Assembly (NCBI RefSeq): GCF_000020585.3
Contig: NC_011138.3
Location: 4,394,072 to 4,458,071 of the forward strand
DNA from: Alteromonas mediterranea DE
Lineage (GTDB): Bacteria; Pseudomonadota; Gammaproteobacteria; Enterobacterales; Alteromonadaceae
Direction: 5' to 3'
Length of the DNA: 64,000 nucleotides
Position numbers and translations under genes: made by a program. Within the stretch, counting starts at the first letter, position 1; each line of letters starts with the position of its first letter. The notes beneath the pieces were generated by a model. That model had not been told where the DNA came from and did not search any database. It worked only from the letters and a program-made list of their open reading frames with translations. Shown here piece by piece: positions 54,931-63,231 of this stretch.

Positions 54931-56052
54931 CTATAAAAGTAGACTTTTGAGACGATTTAACAGCGCTTTCCGGCTATTATTCGCCACAACAAAGCGCTTA
55001 AAACGTTGTTCGAACACCGCTTCATCCGCTTTGAACTGATAGGCCTCAAACAGCTGATACATATAGCGTGATGCCGCATCATAACCACTGGCGCAAGTTC
55101 GATCCGCTTGCTCTTGTGCTTGCTGCCAGTAGTGCTCACGCCGATTGTAAACATCCGTCAACGCTTTTTCTTTTTCCGCTTTTTCGATAGCTAATTTTTT
55201 TGCGAGTGCTGCGGCTTGCTCTTGCTGTAATTGACTTTGCGCTTGCTCAATGAAAGGAGAAATGACGGCGGAGGTTAACCAGTATTGATAGATCTCGTCT
55301 GTGTTGACAGGTTCTTTTCGCGTCAGCGCTAAGGCTTGGTGACGGGTTAGCTGGCCTTGCTCAAACAACGTGCGTAATAGCGTGTCTTTCTCTGCTTGCG
55401 AGAGATTATGGATCCACGCATCAAGCGTAAGCTGAGTTTGTTTGGCTTGGTGACTGGGTTGTTCGCTCAGCACCATGGCGAGCGCCTTAACCAATGCTAA
55501 GGGAATATTATACAGCGCAGCAAACGCCTGCTCCTCTTCACTGAGGTGCTCAAAATCGAATTGAATTAACGGCACTCGCTCAACGTCATCATTAAAATCA
55601 AACATTTTGAGCCACATAAAGTACACAAGGCGCCAATCCCCTTGCATTAACCCGCTGCGTAACCCAGCTAAATGCTGGAAAAATTGGTCGGCATGCTCAT
55701 CGTCAAAATATTCGTCATACTCCTCAAGGGAAAAAATCAGCAACTGCCACTCATCGTTTTCGTGAATATGAAGCCCATCACTTGAAAAGCAAAGTAAAGC
55801 TTCAGGGAGCGTTCCTGCTGGTAGCTTGATGTAGGCATCGATTGAGCCCCAATCGGCATAGTAAAAACCGATATCAAAGTATTTTAACATCAGCTCAAAA
55901 GGCTCTGCCTTTAAGTCACTGTAGGTGTAATACACCTGAAAGGACGTAGCGCTGATCTCGGCACGGCTTGAAATGGCCCTGAGTGCTTGACGTGCTTTAG
56001 CATCTAAATACCCATCCAGACGCTCAAATTTATAGTATTGATATTCGCTCAC
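54931..56052 (-). CDS. Hypothetical conserved protein
   Basis: A 373-residue soluble protein. The N-terminal pattern YQYYKFERLDGYLDAKARQALRAISSRAEISATSFQ is shared by a widespread family of uncharacterised bacterial proteins (recognised by pattern, no name known). Aromatic-rich acidic segments follow (about 60-170), then a helical coiled-coil-like tail (about 265-310). No enzyme motif is seen. It converges on the MerR-methyltransferase gene with 9 bases between the stops, and is 54 bases from the HipA module 2 stop. Function unknown. Confidence 0.65.
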   Translation of the reverse strand: MSEYQYYKFERLDGYLDAKARQALRAISSRAEISATSFQVYYTYSDLKAEPFELMLKYFDIGFYYADWGSIDAYIKLPAGTLPEALLCFSSDGLHIHENDEWQLLIFSLEEYDEYFDDEHADQFFQHLAGLRSGLMQGDWRLVYFMWLKMFDFNDDVERVPLIQFDFEHLSEEEQAFAALYNIPLALVKALAMVLSEQPSHQAKQTQLTLDAWIHNLSQAEKDTLLRTLFEQGQLTRHQALALTRKEPVNTDEIYQYWLTSAVISPFIEQAQSQLQQEQAAALAKKLAIEKAEKEKALTDVYNRREHYWQQAQEQADRTCASGYDAASRYMYQLFEAYQFKADEAVFEQRFKRFVVANNSRKALLNRLKSLLL

Positions 56053-56106
56053 GATGACCTTGCTATTTATTTATTGTGAATTGAAAAGTTTGTTTTAACA
56101 AAATTG

Positions 56107-57456
56107 TTATAGAAAAAGCGCTGCATTTTCTTGTTTACGCTGCTCCAATGTCTTAGCAATCACGGACATTGTTGTTTTACTGATCCCTTGTTGCTTGGCA
56201 AGATACGTAAATTGGCTGATGGCTTCTGCGACTTCTTCAATAACTTGCTTTGCATCATTCCAATTCGCAAAGCCAGCACTAGTAGCAAGTTTTTGCATCA
56301 CCTTAAGCGATGGCGCTTTGCCATAACCGCCGAAAGCAGTGGCGTGTTCGTTGAATGGATGTGGGCTGTAAGTCACATCGTAAAAAGGTGCAGGATTCCA
56401 TTGACCGTCATCCGCTTGCAAAAACGCCCAGTTTTTACTGTGGTCGTCTTGATTAGACGACAGCAGATTAAAAATGGCGCGGCGAAATTGCAGCTGTCCA
56501 GCCGCTGGCGATTTACACAACTGACGGCTGGCTTTAATTAAATCAATGTAATCTAAACTTGGCGTTCGAAAGTCTGCATCCAGCAGCCCGCAAGCGCTGT
56601 GCATATGCAATCGACCTGAACTGCGCTTTCTGCCTAAGTCGGCCTGTTCAGTGACATAATCAAAACGCTTAAGCGCCAACCAAGCAGACGCACCGCTTGT
56701 AGGTGGTGCTTCAATGAGTTGCCATTGCGGCGGTTGACACTTAGCAAGTTCTGCCATTTGTAAATAAACCGCCTCACACAAACCTTCTTCATGGCCAAGT
56801 GCGAGATTTTTAGAGGTAAACTTCACCAGCCAAGCCTCATCTCCAGGCTGAGCGAAGGTTCGACAATGCTGAGTTTCCCCAGCAGGCATATAAATTTGTG
56901 CCTTAGGTCTTGCCCCACCCGAACTACCTCCGGCGACTAATGCGGCCAATACCTGTTGTGTATGCCCATCTAACTCATCGTGATTATCAACCATATAATC
57001 TGACATCGAAGAATCGAACAACGTTTGTGCTTCTAAGCCTAACGTCGCTAAATCAATATCCACGTGCGTGGTGGCTGAAAACTCAGACACCGGTGAAAAA
57101 GACAATGCTCCCATGCCTTTATCACCGACAAAGGCCAGTCTATCCATCGCCGTTAATTGATTAGGCAGGATGCCCTGTTGCCGGAAAATACGATCTTGTA
57201 ACAGCATGCCCCAGCCATCGGGCAAACAATCTCCAAATACGCCATGTACACCTTGGTGTGGCTGCTTAGGTGCGACTTGAACTTGCGCGTTCGCATGCAA
57301 GGTAAAAGGAGATAAGTTGCCAAACTGCTGCAAATAGCTGTCTGCATACTGAAAAAAAACGCCTTGCCGATTCTGCGCCAAGACTCCAACAGATATCTGC
57401 TCACCTGAGCTTAGCGTACGAGTAACATTAAGCTTCTGAATCGGTTTAAAACTCAT
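56107..57456 (-). CDS. hipA: HipA-family kinase toxin (module 2)
   Basis: A 449-residue HipA-like kinase, distinct in sequence and length from module 1. Key stretches: SNQDDHSKNWAFLQ (catalytic loop) at about 334-347 and PAPFYDVTYSPHP (metal-binding Asp) at about 357-369. A Gly-rich loop (VAGGSSGGARPKAQIYM) at about 172-190 resembles the ATP/autophosphorylation loop. It overlaps the HTH partner by 11 bases. Target unknown. Confidence 0.88.
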   Translation of the reverse strand: MSFKPIQKLNVTRTLSSGEQISVGVLAQNRQGVFFQYADSYLQQFGNLSPFTLHANAQVQVAPKQPHQGVHGVFGDCLPDGWGMLLQDRIFRQQGILPNQLTAMDRLAFVGDKGMGALSFSPVSEFSATTHVDIDLATLGLEAQTLFDSSMSDYMVDNHDELDGHTQQVLAALVAGGSSGGARPKAQIYMPAGETQHCRTFAQPGDEAWLVKFTSKNLALGHEEGLCEAVYLQMAELAKCQPPQWQLIEAPPTSGASAWLALKRFDYVTEQADLGRKRSSGRLHMHSACGLLDADFRTPSLDYIDLIKASRQLCKSPAAGQLQFRRAIFNLLSSNQDDHSKNWAFLQADDGQWNPAPFYDVTYSPHPFNEHATAFGGYGKAPSLKVMQKLATSAGFANWNDAKQVIEEVAEAISQFTYLAKQQGISKTTMSVIAKTLEQRKQENAALFL

Positions 57457-57736
57457 CTTTTAGCACCTCATCAATACTCGTGGGTATAGCAGCGCGTTCT
57501 TTGCTAGGTTGCGTGAGCTCGTACAAACGCCCAAGCGAGTCGAGGGTCTGCCATAGCAACAGCAATTGGCGAAATGAAATTTGCCCGGTCAGCTCAAATT
57601 TCTTAATGGTGGCCGCAGGTACGCAGCTTCGCTCAGCAAGCGCCGCTCGTGACAGCTTTGCCTGCTTTCGTAACTCACGTAAATAAGCCGCATAGGCGTG
57701 GCTTACATCGGTATCATCAAGTAAGGTAAATTTCAT
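57446..57736 (-). CDS. hipB: HipB-like HTH antitoxin (module 2)
   Basis: A protein of about 96 residues with a helix-turn-helix at about 20-55 (LSRAALAERSCVPAATIKKFELTGQISFRQLLLLWQ), paired with HipA. The ATG at 57736 was chosen over an in-frame ATG at 57769 because a palindromic operator (57751-57768) lies where the longer start would be. It precedes hipA with an 11-base overlap. Confidence 0.82.
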   Translation of the reverse strand: MKFTLLDDTDVSHAYAAYLRELRKQAKLSRAALAERSCVPAATIKKFELTGQISFRQLLLLWQTLDSLGRLYELTQPSKERAAIPTSIDEVLKDEF

Positions 57737-57750
57737 CCGCAAAGGCCAAA

Positions 57751-57809
57751 TGGATACAGTCATATCCATTATAGCGAAATAAAACAGAAAGTGGATATTA
57801 TTGTATCCA
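57751..57809. promoter_or_regulatory. Twin HipB-type operators
   Basis: TGGATA-N6-TATCCA occurs at 57751-57768 and again at 57792-57809. Centres are 41 bases apart, close to four helical turns. HipB of E. coli recognises TATCC/GGATA half-sites, so these are strong candidates for autoregulation by module 2. Confidence 0.75.
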
Positions 57810-57945
57810 TTATTAAATAAAGTGTTGAAAAAATTACTCGATAAAGCCCTTCAAAACTGCTATGTTTTAGCTCTAACAGCAGCATAAAAACGACACTGTT
57901 TTTCCATTGCTAACCACTAAGATTTAGTAAAAGCCATAGGCAAGT

Positions 57946-57966
57946 GGTGGGCAGTTTGGTGGGCAA
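57946..57966. promoter_or_regulatory. Putative integrase arm-type sites, right end
   Basis: GGTGGGCAG (57946-57954) and GGTGGGCAA (57958-57966) lie 12 bases apart, about 90 bases inside the right repeat. The same word occurs at the left end. Confidence 0.45.
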
Positions 57967-58056
57967 ACAGGCATTTTTGAACGGTTTCTTTTCGGTAACT
58001 TATTGATTTTTTGAGGGTCTATACCGCTACTCAATGAGCAGATCCAGAATATTAAG

Positions 58057-58231
58057 TAGGTTCTTGGGTTGAAATTTACCGGTCCAAGAATGTCTTAAAA
58101 GCCCTGTATTACCTTGTGAAGAGCATCGAAATTACAGGGCTTTTTTATTTTTCCCGTCCAATTCGGTTGGTAGATTTCCATTATCAACTACTTGTTTAGT
58201 GGGGGCAGAATGGTGGGCAGCCCCCTCATTT
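58057..58231. repeat. attR-side direct repeat with substitute yicC tail
   Basis: This copy of the 33294-33468 repeat (three mismatches) is preceded by codons for EQIQNIK and a stop at 58036-58059. Those closely copy the end of YicC, so a mobile element could restore the gene when it inserts. The DNA after it is not host core but the decayed start of a second island. Confidence 0.88.
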
Positions 58232-58830
58232 TGGCTTAAAGAATCACTCTATTGATTCAGAGTATTGGCCTTCTTCGATGGCAAACGCAGCCGTATGCCG
58301 AAAAAGCCAACCAGGCGAAACTAACTAGCCACCCATTTGCTTACTTACCGTGGGCAGTTGGGACAATGGGACAACACTTGATATGCCAAGCTTTAAAGGG
58401 TGAATAAGAGGAAATTAAACAGTCCCAAGGAATGGGGCAATCGGGGCCGTGTCAACAGCTCCTACCAGTCAATCAAACTACAAACTTGCAAAAGTCCCAA
58501 CTTTAGCGTGGTATAAGCTTACATTAAACGTTGATTGGGGATCACCGGCGGATGTGAAACAGGACTTTAGAAATGCCAGCATCCTCAAAGATGGGCGTGT
58601 CGTGTTTAACATTGCCGGTAATAAATACCGTATGGGCAGGGTTAGTGTTTGGCTAAATGGTGTGAATTAAGGCTTTGCCCATACTGCCCCAAAAGCCCAA
58701 GGGATGGCGTACTGCTTTGAAGTTTCCTACTCAAAACTCGATTTTGGTAAATCGTTTGGATTGAGTGTTGATGTGTCGAGTGTATCGACACACAAGAAAG
58801 TCATGTCGAAAAAACAGAAAAAAATCGACA
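58232..58830. mobile_element. Fossil left part of a second, related island
   Basis: After 110 unmatched bases (with a 22-codon open tail of unknown origin), 58350-58500 matches 36617-36767, 58498-58629 matches 36861-36992 (inside higB), and 58630-58820 matches 52672-52860. The joins fall at CCAA and ATAAATACC, short repeats in the intact island. A related island in tandem therefore lost its integrase end, its higB start, and everything from higB to beyond alpA. Confidence 0.75.
58449..58670 (+). pseudogene. higB: Broken higB in the island remnant
   Basis: Codons 27 to 69 or so of HigB (PTLAWYKLTLNVDWGSPADV, then the VKQDFRNASIL region) are preserved. The start and operator are lost by a 96-base deletion relative to 36788-37090, and the 3' end is replaced by unrelated sequence. 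The open frame (GTG at 58449) is not expected to make a working toxin. Confidence 0.8.
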
Positions 58831-58890
58831 CATGGAATTGATATGTCGATCTAATCGACATAAACTGACCCAATAGTTCATGTATGTCGA
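58774..58890. promoter_or_regulatory. TGTCGA operator cluster upstream of the Fic gene
   Basis: TGTCGAGTGTATCGACA at 58774-58790, TGTCGA at 58804, TCGACA at 58825, a perfect TGTCGAT-CTA-ATCGACA at 58844-58860 and TGTCGA at 58885. The first three elements recur at 52815-52871 in the intact island, upstream of the XRE gene. They are probably binding sites of an island regulator or of the Fic protein's own C-terminal HTH. Confidence 0.6.
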
Positions 58891-58910
58891 TATAAACTGG
58901 AAATTTAAAC

Positions 58911-60002
58911 ATGATTTGGCAAGCAGAGCTGCCTTACAACCAATTACCCACATTACCGCCAAATCTACATTCCATAGAAACGAAGGCCGTTCTGAAAGCC
59001 TGTATTTCTGCACGCGCCGCTGTAGCAGAATTAAAAAAGACAGGAGAACTCATACCTAACCAAAGCATGCTAATTAACTTATTACCTTTGCTGGAAGCAA
59101 AAGACAGTTCAGAAATTGAAAATATTGTCACCACTACCGATAAGCTTTTTCAGTATGCGCTAGAAGACAAGGGCGCTGATCATGCAACGAAGGAAGCTTT
59201 ACGCTACAGAACAGCGTTGTATCAAGGTTATATACAACTTGAAAGAAAGCCGCTTTGCACAGCGACAGCCATTGAAGTATGCAGTACGTTAAAGCACTCT
59301 GAAATGGATATTCGTAAAGTACCGGGGACTTTTATAGGCAACCAGACGACTGGAGAAATTATCTATACCCCGCCTGCGGGAGAGAACGTTATCCGCGACT
59401 TGTTAACTAACTGGGAGCGATTTCTTCATGATGACGATGATATAGATCCATTAATAAAGATGGCTGTTAGCCATTATCAATTTGAAGCTATACATCCATT
59501 TTATGATGGGAATGGTCGAACAGGACGTATTTTAAATGTTTTGTACCTTATTGAATGCGGTCTTTTAACGCTACCTATTTTGTATTTAAGCCGTTTCATC
59601 GTTCATAATAAACAAGACTATTATCGCCTATTGAACCAAGTGACCAAAGATCAGAATTGGGAAGATTGGCTGTTATTTATACTAAAAGGTGTCGAGCAAA
59701 CTGCCATATGGACTAGTGATAAGATCACAGCGATTAGGGCACTTATGGAAAGTACAACCGATTACATAAAAGCACAGCTACCTAAAATATATAGCTATGA
59801 GATCGTTCAGCTTATTTTTGAACAACCCTACTGCCGTATCAATAATTTAGTTGAACGTGACATTGCAAAACGCCAAACTGCTTCAACGTATTTAAAGCAG
59901 TTAGCGGGTATTGGTGTGCTGCAAGAAATGAATTCCGGTAAGGAAAAATTATTTGTACACCCGCGATTGATGACGTTAATGACAAAAGATAGTAATAAAT
60001 AG
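58911..60002 (+). CDS. Fic-family adenylyltransferase (class II)
   Basis: A 363-residue Fic protein. The Fic core has [12 protein letters not shown] at 195-206 (catalytic His195), and the N-terminal inhibitory motif S-S-E-I-E-N (66-71) precedes it, as in class II Fic proteins such as the Shewanella one. The C-terminal 90 residues form a winged helix ([16 protein letters not shown]). It transfers AMP to a target protein and is self-inhibited; target unknown. GGAAA lies ahead of the ATG. It is next to the island remnant and is probably its surviving cargo. Confidence 0.9.
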   Translation: MIWQAELPYNQLPTLPPNLHSIETKAVLKACISARAAVAELKKTGELIPNQSMLINLLPLLEAKDSSEIENIVTTTDKLFQYALEDKGADHATKEALRYRTALYQGYIQLERKPLCTATAIEVCSTLKHSEMDIRKVPGTFIGNQTTGEIIYTPPAGENVIRDLLTNWERFLHDDDDIDPLIKMAVSHYQFEAIHPFYDGNGRTGRILNVLYLIECGLLTLPILYLSRFIVHNKQDYYRLLNQVTKDQNWEDWLLFILKGVEQTAIWTSDKITAIRALMESTTDYIKAQLPKIYSYEIVQLIFEQPYCRINNLVERDIAKRQTASTYLKQLAGIGVLQEMNSGKEKLFVHPRLMTLMTKDSNK

Positions 60003-60027
60003 CTTCCAAAAATACACTTCTTATAAC

Positions 60028-60186
60028 TCACCCCAAATACTGTGTTAAAAACACCTCGTGCGCGGGAAGTTTAGCTATGTGGTTGTCCACCTGCTGCTTT
60101 AGTCCCGCAAGAAACTGTTTCAAAGATTGCTCACTCATCTCATCGGCCACACGGTGATACTGCTGTGGCTTCATGCCTTGGCCCCC
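60028..60186 (-). pseudogene. C-terminal remnant of a tryptophan halogenase
   Basis: Fifty-two codons match the end of FADH2-dependent tryptophan halogenases (GGQGMKPQQYHRVADEMSEQ, then LKQFLAGLKQQVDNHIAKLPAHEVF), stopping at a natural TGA. The frame is closed just upstream by TAA (60187-60189), with no homology beyond, so about 450 residues are missing. In Alteromonadales such genes often sit beside LacI regulators, and a LacI gene follows here. The assignment is from remembered family pattern. Confidence 0.65.
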
Positions 60187-60307
60187 TTAAATGATGAAAA
60201 GCAAAGACAAGTTACTCAAGCATTACTGGCTCGACGTAGCACAGAACCGCCGATGTCGGCATAATACAAGAAAGATTACGCATTGATTTATAAACGAGGT
60301 TGAATAC

Positions 60308-61309
60308 GTGCCTACCATTTACCAAGTTGCTGAACGCGCGGGCGTTTCATTATCTACCGTATCCCGTGTTTTAAATGGTAAAACGTCAGTAAATAAAGTG
60401 CTGAAAGAACGGGTGGAGAAAGCGGTAAAGGAACTGAATTACCGACCAAACTCAGTTGCTCGCTCATTGGCGAACAGTAGAACCGACAGCATAGGTGTAC
60501 TTGTCCCCGAGCTTAATGCACCTTTTTTCGGTGACTTAATGCAAGCGGTTGAATCTACATTACGCGCTCAAGATAAACACGTCATTATCACGGTAGGGCG
60601 CAATTGTTTAGAAACGGAAAAGGATGCCGTAGAATTTCTGATAAGCCGAAATTGCGATGCGCTTATCATGCACGCAGAAGCGCTATCTGATGCGTACCTC
60701 TTAGAACTAAATCAATCCAAGCTTCCCGTTGCGCTAGTCAATCGCAAGGTAGATGGCCTCCCCGATGCCTGTACAACCTTAGATAACGAAAAAGGTGGCT
60801 ACCTAGCAACACGACATTTATTAGAGTTAGGCCATAAGCACATTGCTTACATCTCTGGCCCTACTGACAAAGCAGATGCCTGTTTACGCTTAAAAGGGCA
60901 TAAGCGTGCGCTAAGTGAGGCAGGGTTAACCGTTACCCCCCAGCTGATATTTAATGGCGATTATTCAGAGGATGACGGTAAGGTAGGGTTGCTTGAGTTG
61001 ATGGCACAAGATCAACACTTTTCCGCTTTAGTGTGCGCGAACGACTGGATGGCGTCAGGTGCTATTAGTTGTGCAAGAGACTTAGGAATGAGCTTGCCAC
61101 ATGACTTATCCATTGTGGGTTTTGATGATGTCGTTTTTGCCCATCATGTTTTTCCTAGGTTAACCACAGTAAGTAACCCTGTGGCTGAAATGGCCGAAAT
61201 GTCAGCAAAGTACATATTAAATAAGGTCTATGGCCAAGGCCATGAGATTAAGCAATGCTTCGAACCTACGTTGGTTGTAAGAGAGTCTGCGATTAAATGC
61301 GAAGGTTGA
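60308..61309 (+). CDS. LacI-family transcriptional regulator
   Basis: A 333-residue LacI/GalR regulator with a helix-turn-helix at residues 1-25 (TIYQVAERAGVSLSTVSRVLNG), a hinge and a periplasmic-binding-like effector domain (about 60-333). It would repress carbohydrate-use genes until a sugar binds. Start is GTG with GAGG upstream. The adjacent truncated halogenase suggests it once controlled a carbohydrate locus now partly lost. The ligand is unknown. Confidence 0.9.
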   Translation: MPTIYQVAERAGVSLSTVSRVLNGKTSVNKVLKERVEKAVKELNYRPNSVARSLANSRTDSIGVLVPELNAPFFGDLMQAVESTLRAQDKHVIITVGRNCLETEKDAVEFLISRNCDALIMHAEALSDAYLLELNQSKLPVALVNRKVDGLPDACTTLDNEKGGYLATRHLLELGHKHIAYISGPTDKADACLRLKGHKRALSEAGLTVTPQLIFNGDYSEDDGKVGLLELMAQDQHFSALVCANDWMASGAISCARDLGMSLPHDLSIVGFDDVVFAHHVFPRLTTVSNPVAEMAEMSAKYILNKVYGQGHEIKQCFEPTLVVRESAIKCEG

Positions 61310-61700
61310 TGGTTGATGGTTAACATACCGTTAAATAGAGTGTCAGCCTTTCTTCTAAAAGCCTTAAATACTCAAAACAACTTTATTCGCCGTTACAAAT
61401 TAGCTTCCCGTTGGCGTTAAATGCTTACTGCTGCTTGTCCAAATTTATACGCTTGAGCATGCTAGACGCCTCCCACCTTTACATTTGTTAATTCAGACTT
61501 TTTAAGGCAATCGGAGCATAAAATTTGTTCCATGTGAAACATCAACACACCTTTTCATATAGACATCGGGCATGTACGCCACGCTGTTTGTAGCGGTTTA
61601 TCGCTTTAAATGTACTCGCAATAAGCTTCATAATTGTTTCCAAAATATTATGTGAGCTTTTAAGATAGGCGTTAAGTTAAGCTTTGAGGTAGATAAGAAC
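61310..61700. other. Intergenic region between LacI and NTF2-like genes
   Basis: No gene, palindrome, repeat or terminator of note was seen in these 391 AT-rich bases. It likely holds the promoter of the downstream gene. Confidence 0.5.
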
Positions 61701-62168
61701 GTGAAATATGTAACCCTACTAATGCTGTTGTTACTTTCTATGTCGGTAAGTGCTGATGACGATCGCGAGGCGGTGGGCAACGTGCTTGATGCTTTGCACA
61801 CGAACGCCTCTAACGCAGACTTTGATAGCTATTTCGGCTTATATGATGACAACGCCGTTTTTATCGGGACCGACGCTTCAGAGGTATGGAGTCTGACAAC
61901 GTTTATGGCATATGCAAAACCCCACTTCGATAAAGGCAGCGGCTGGACATACACTCCTAGAGACAGACACATTTATTTTTCGCCAGACAAGAAGGTAGCC
62001 TGGTTTGATGAACTTCTAGATAATGAAAAGTTAGGGGAAACCCGAGGAACAGGTGTATTAATTAAGCAAGATGGTAAATGGAAAGTCACTCAATATCATT
62101 TGGCTATTCCCATACCTAACACCATAGCCGACGCAGTTGCTAAACAAATAAAGGCCATAGATAGATAA
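61701..62168 (+). CDS. Secreted NTF2-like (SnoaL-type) protein
   Basis: A 155-residue protein with a signal peptide (about 1-18, ending SVSA) and an NTF2-like cone fold (REAVGNVLDALHTNASNADFDSYFGLYDDNAVFIGTD, then the C-terminal GVLIKQDGKWKVTQYHLAIP). Such proteins are small-molecule binders or enzymes; role unknown. Start is GTG. A bidirectional terminator lies immediately downstream. Confidence 0.8.
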   Translation: MKYVTLLMLLLLSMSVSADDDREAVGNVLDALHTNASNADFDSYFGLYDDNAVFIGTDASEVWSLTTFMAYAKPHFDKGSGWTYTPRDRHIYFSPDKKVAWFDELLDNEKLGETRGTGVLIKQDGKWKVTQYHLAIPIPNTIADAVAKQIKAIDR

Positions 62169-62171
62169 ACA

Positions 62172-62200
62172 AAGCCCCGAACAAACGGGGCCTTTTATTA
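62172..62200. terminator. Bidirectional terminator
   Basis: GCCCCG / CGGGGC stem with a 6-base loop, followed by CTTTTATTATATT on the plus strand and by TTTG on the minus strand. It separates the convergent NTF2-like and OmpA-family genes. Confidence 0.8.
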
Positions 62201-62224
62201 TATTCAACCGTGCCTACAGTGAAA

Positions 62225-62866
62225 TTAGGTATTAGACTGGGTTAACGGTTGAATTTCCATTTCAACACGGCGGTTCATAGAACGGTTAGCCGCGCTATTA
62301 TTTGGTACTTTAGGCGAGTATTCACCCATGCCCACGGTAGTAATACGAGTAGGGTTTACCGAATAGTTAATCAGTAAATTCTTAACCGCACCCGCGCGTC
62401 TTTCCGACAGAGACTGGTTATATTGTTCAGAACCCGTGTCGTCGGTATGACCTTTAATCATTAATACTGTTTTTTCGTAGTTATTTACTACTTTTGCAAC
62501 ATCTTGCAGAACTGGGTTGAAGTTAGGGCTAATGCTAGCGCTGTCAGTAGCAAAAGTTATGTCGCCAGGCATAATTAGACGAAGGTTATCTCCCTCACGT
62601 ACTACTTGAACACCAGTATCAGAAAGCTCTGTTCTTAACTCTTCTTCCTGTTTGTCCATATAGTTACCGATTGCTCCACCCGCAATGGCACCTACCGCAG
62701 CGCCCCACGCGTATCGGCTTTTGTCATTATCACCTGTTGCTTTACCGAGTAGAGCACCAACTACAGCACCAATTGCGGCACCTTTCTGCGTATTATTTGG
62801 ATCAGTTGCACAACCTGCAATCGTTAACGACGCAGCGATCAAACTTACAGCGAGAGTCTTTTTCAT
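62225..62866 (-). CDS. OmpA-family outer-membrane lipoprotein (YiaD-like)
   Basis: A 213-residue lipoprotein: signal with lipobox TIAGC (lipidated Cys19), a glycine-zipper helix pair (about 28-70, GAAIGAVVGALLGKATG and GAAVGAIAGGAIGNYM), and an OmpA C-terminal peptidoglycan-binding domain (about 100-205; IKGHTDDTGS, NQSLSERRAGAV, NRSMNRRVEM). It anchors the outer membrane to the cell wall. Confidence 0.88.
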   Translation of the reverse strand: MKKTLAVSLIAASLTIAGCATDPNNTQKGAAIGAVVGALLGKATGDNDKSRYAWGAAVGAIAGGAIGNYMDKQEEELRTELSDTGVQVVREGDNLRLIMPGDITFATDSASISPNFNPVLQDVAKVVNNYEKTVLMIKGHTDDTGSEQYNQSLSERRAGAVKNLLINYSVNPTRITTVGMGEYSPKVPNNSAANRSMNRRVEMEIQPLTQSNT

Positions 62867-63231
62867 AACTTCCTCTTATTTAAAGTATACAGCACACTAT
62901 TGAAAGGTTTCATTTATCCATTGCTACCTTCAATAAGCTCAACATAAATGCTTCAATTAAAAATTAATGGAGCAAATACCGTTCCAACCTCTTGATAACA
63001 GATACTTTGTCCCTTTTTCAAAGAGCCAGCCAGTTTTTATAGGGGATATTAACTATTACTTATAATTCAACAACCTAAACCTAAAAATAGCTTCAGGCAC
63101 GCCTTATTGGAACGTTAATTATAATGCGCCAAACCTGAACGCAAGCTAAATACGAAAGCAATAAACAGTGTATCGAAAGAAGCGAAACACACTGTAATTT
63201 GTACACGGTGTTGCTAAAAAGTAACGACAGA
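62867..63231. other. Intergenic region left of the HD-GYP gene
   Basis: An AT-rich 365-base stretch with no gene, clear terminator or repeat seen. It must contain the promoter of the OmpA-family gene on the minus strand. Confidence 0.5.

Larger units (their letters stand above)
33294..58056. mobile_element. yicC-integrated genomic island (MGI-like), 24.8 kb
   Basis: The segment is bounded by near-identical 175-bp repeats at the yicC 3' end and has a tyrosine integrase at the left end and an AlpA-like excision factor candidate inside. Mobilizable genomic islands of the MGIVflInd1 family also use the 3' end of yicC and are moved by SXT/R391 conjugative elements; the resemblance here is in target and general layout. 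No conjugation or relaxase genes were recognised, so it is not self-transmissible by itself. Cargo is defence (type I R-M, Hachiman-like, TOTE-type primase-helicase) and toxin-antitoxin. An SXT-type oriT could not be recognised by eye. Confidence 0.85.

Noticed and set aside
58232..58350. 22-codon open tail after the right repeat as an integrase remnant
   Set aside because: It does not match the island integrase C-terminus and is too short to assign.
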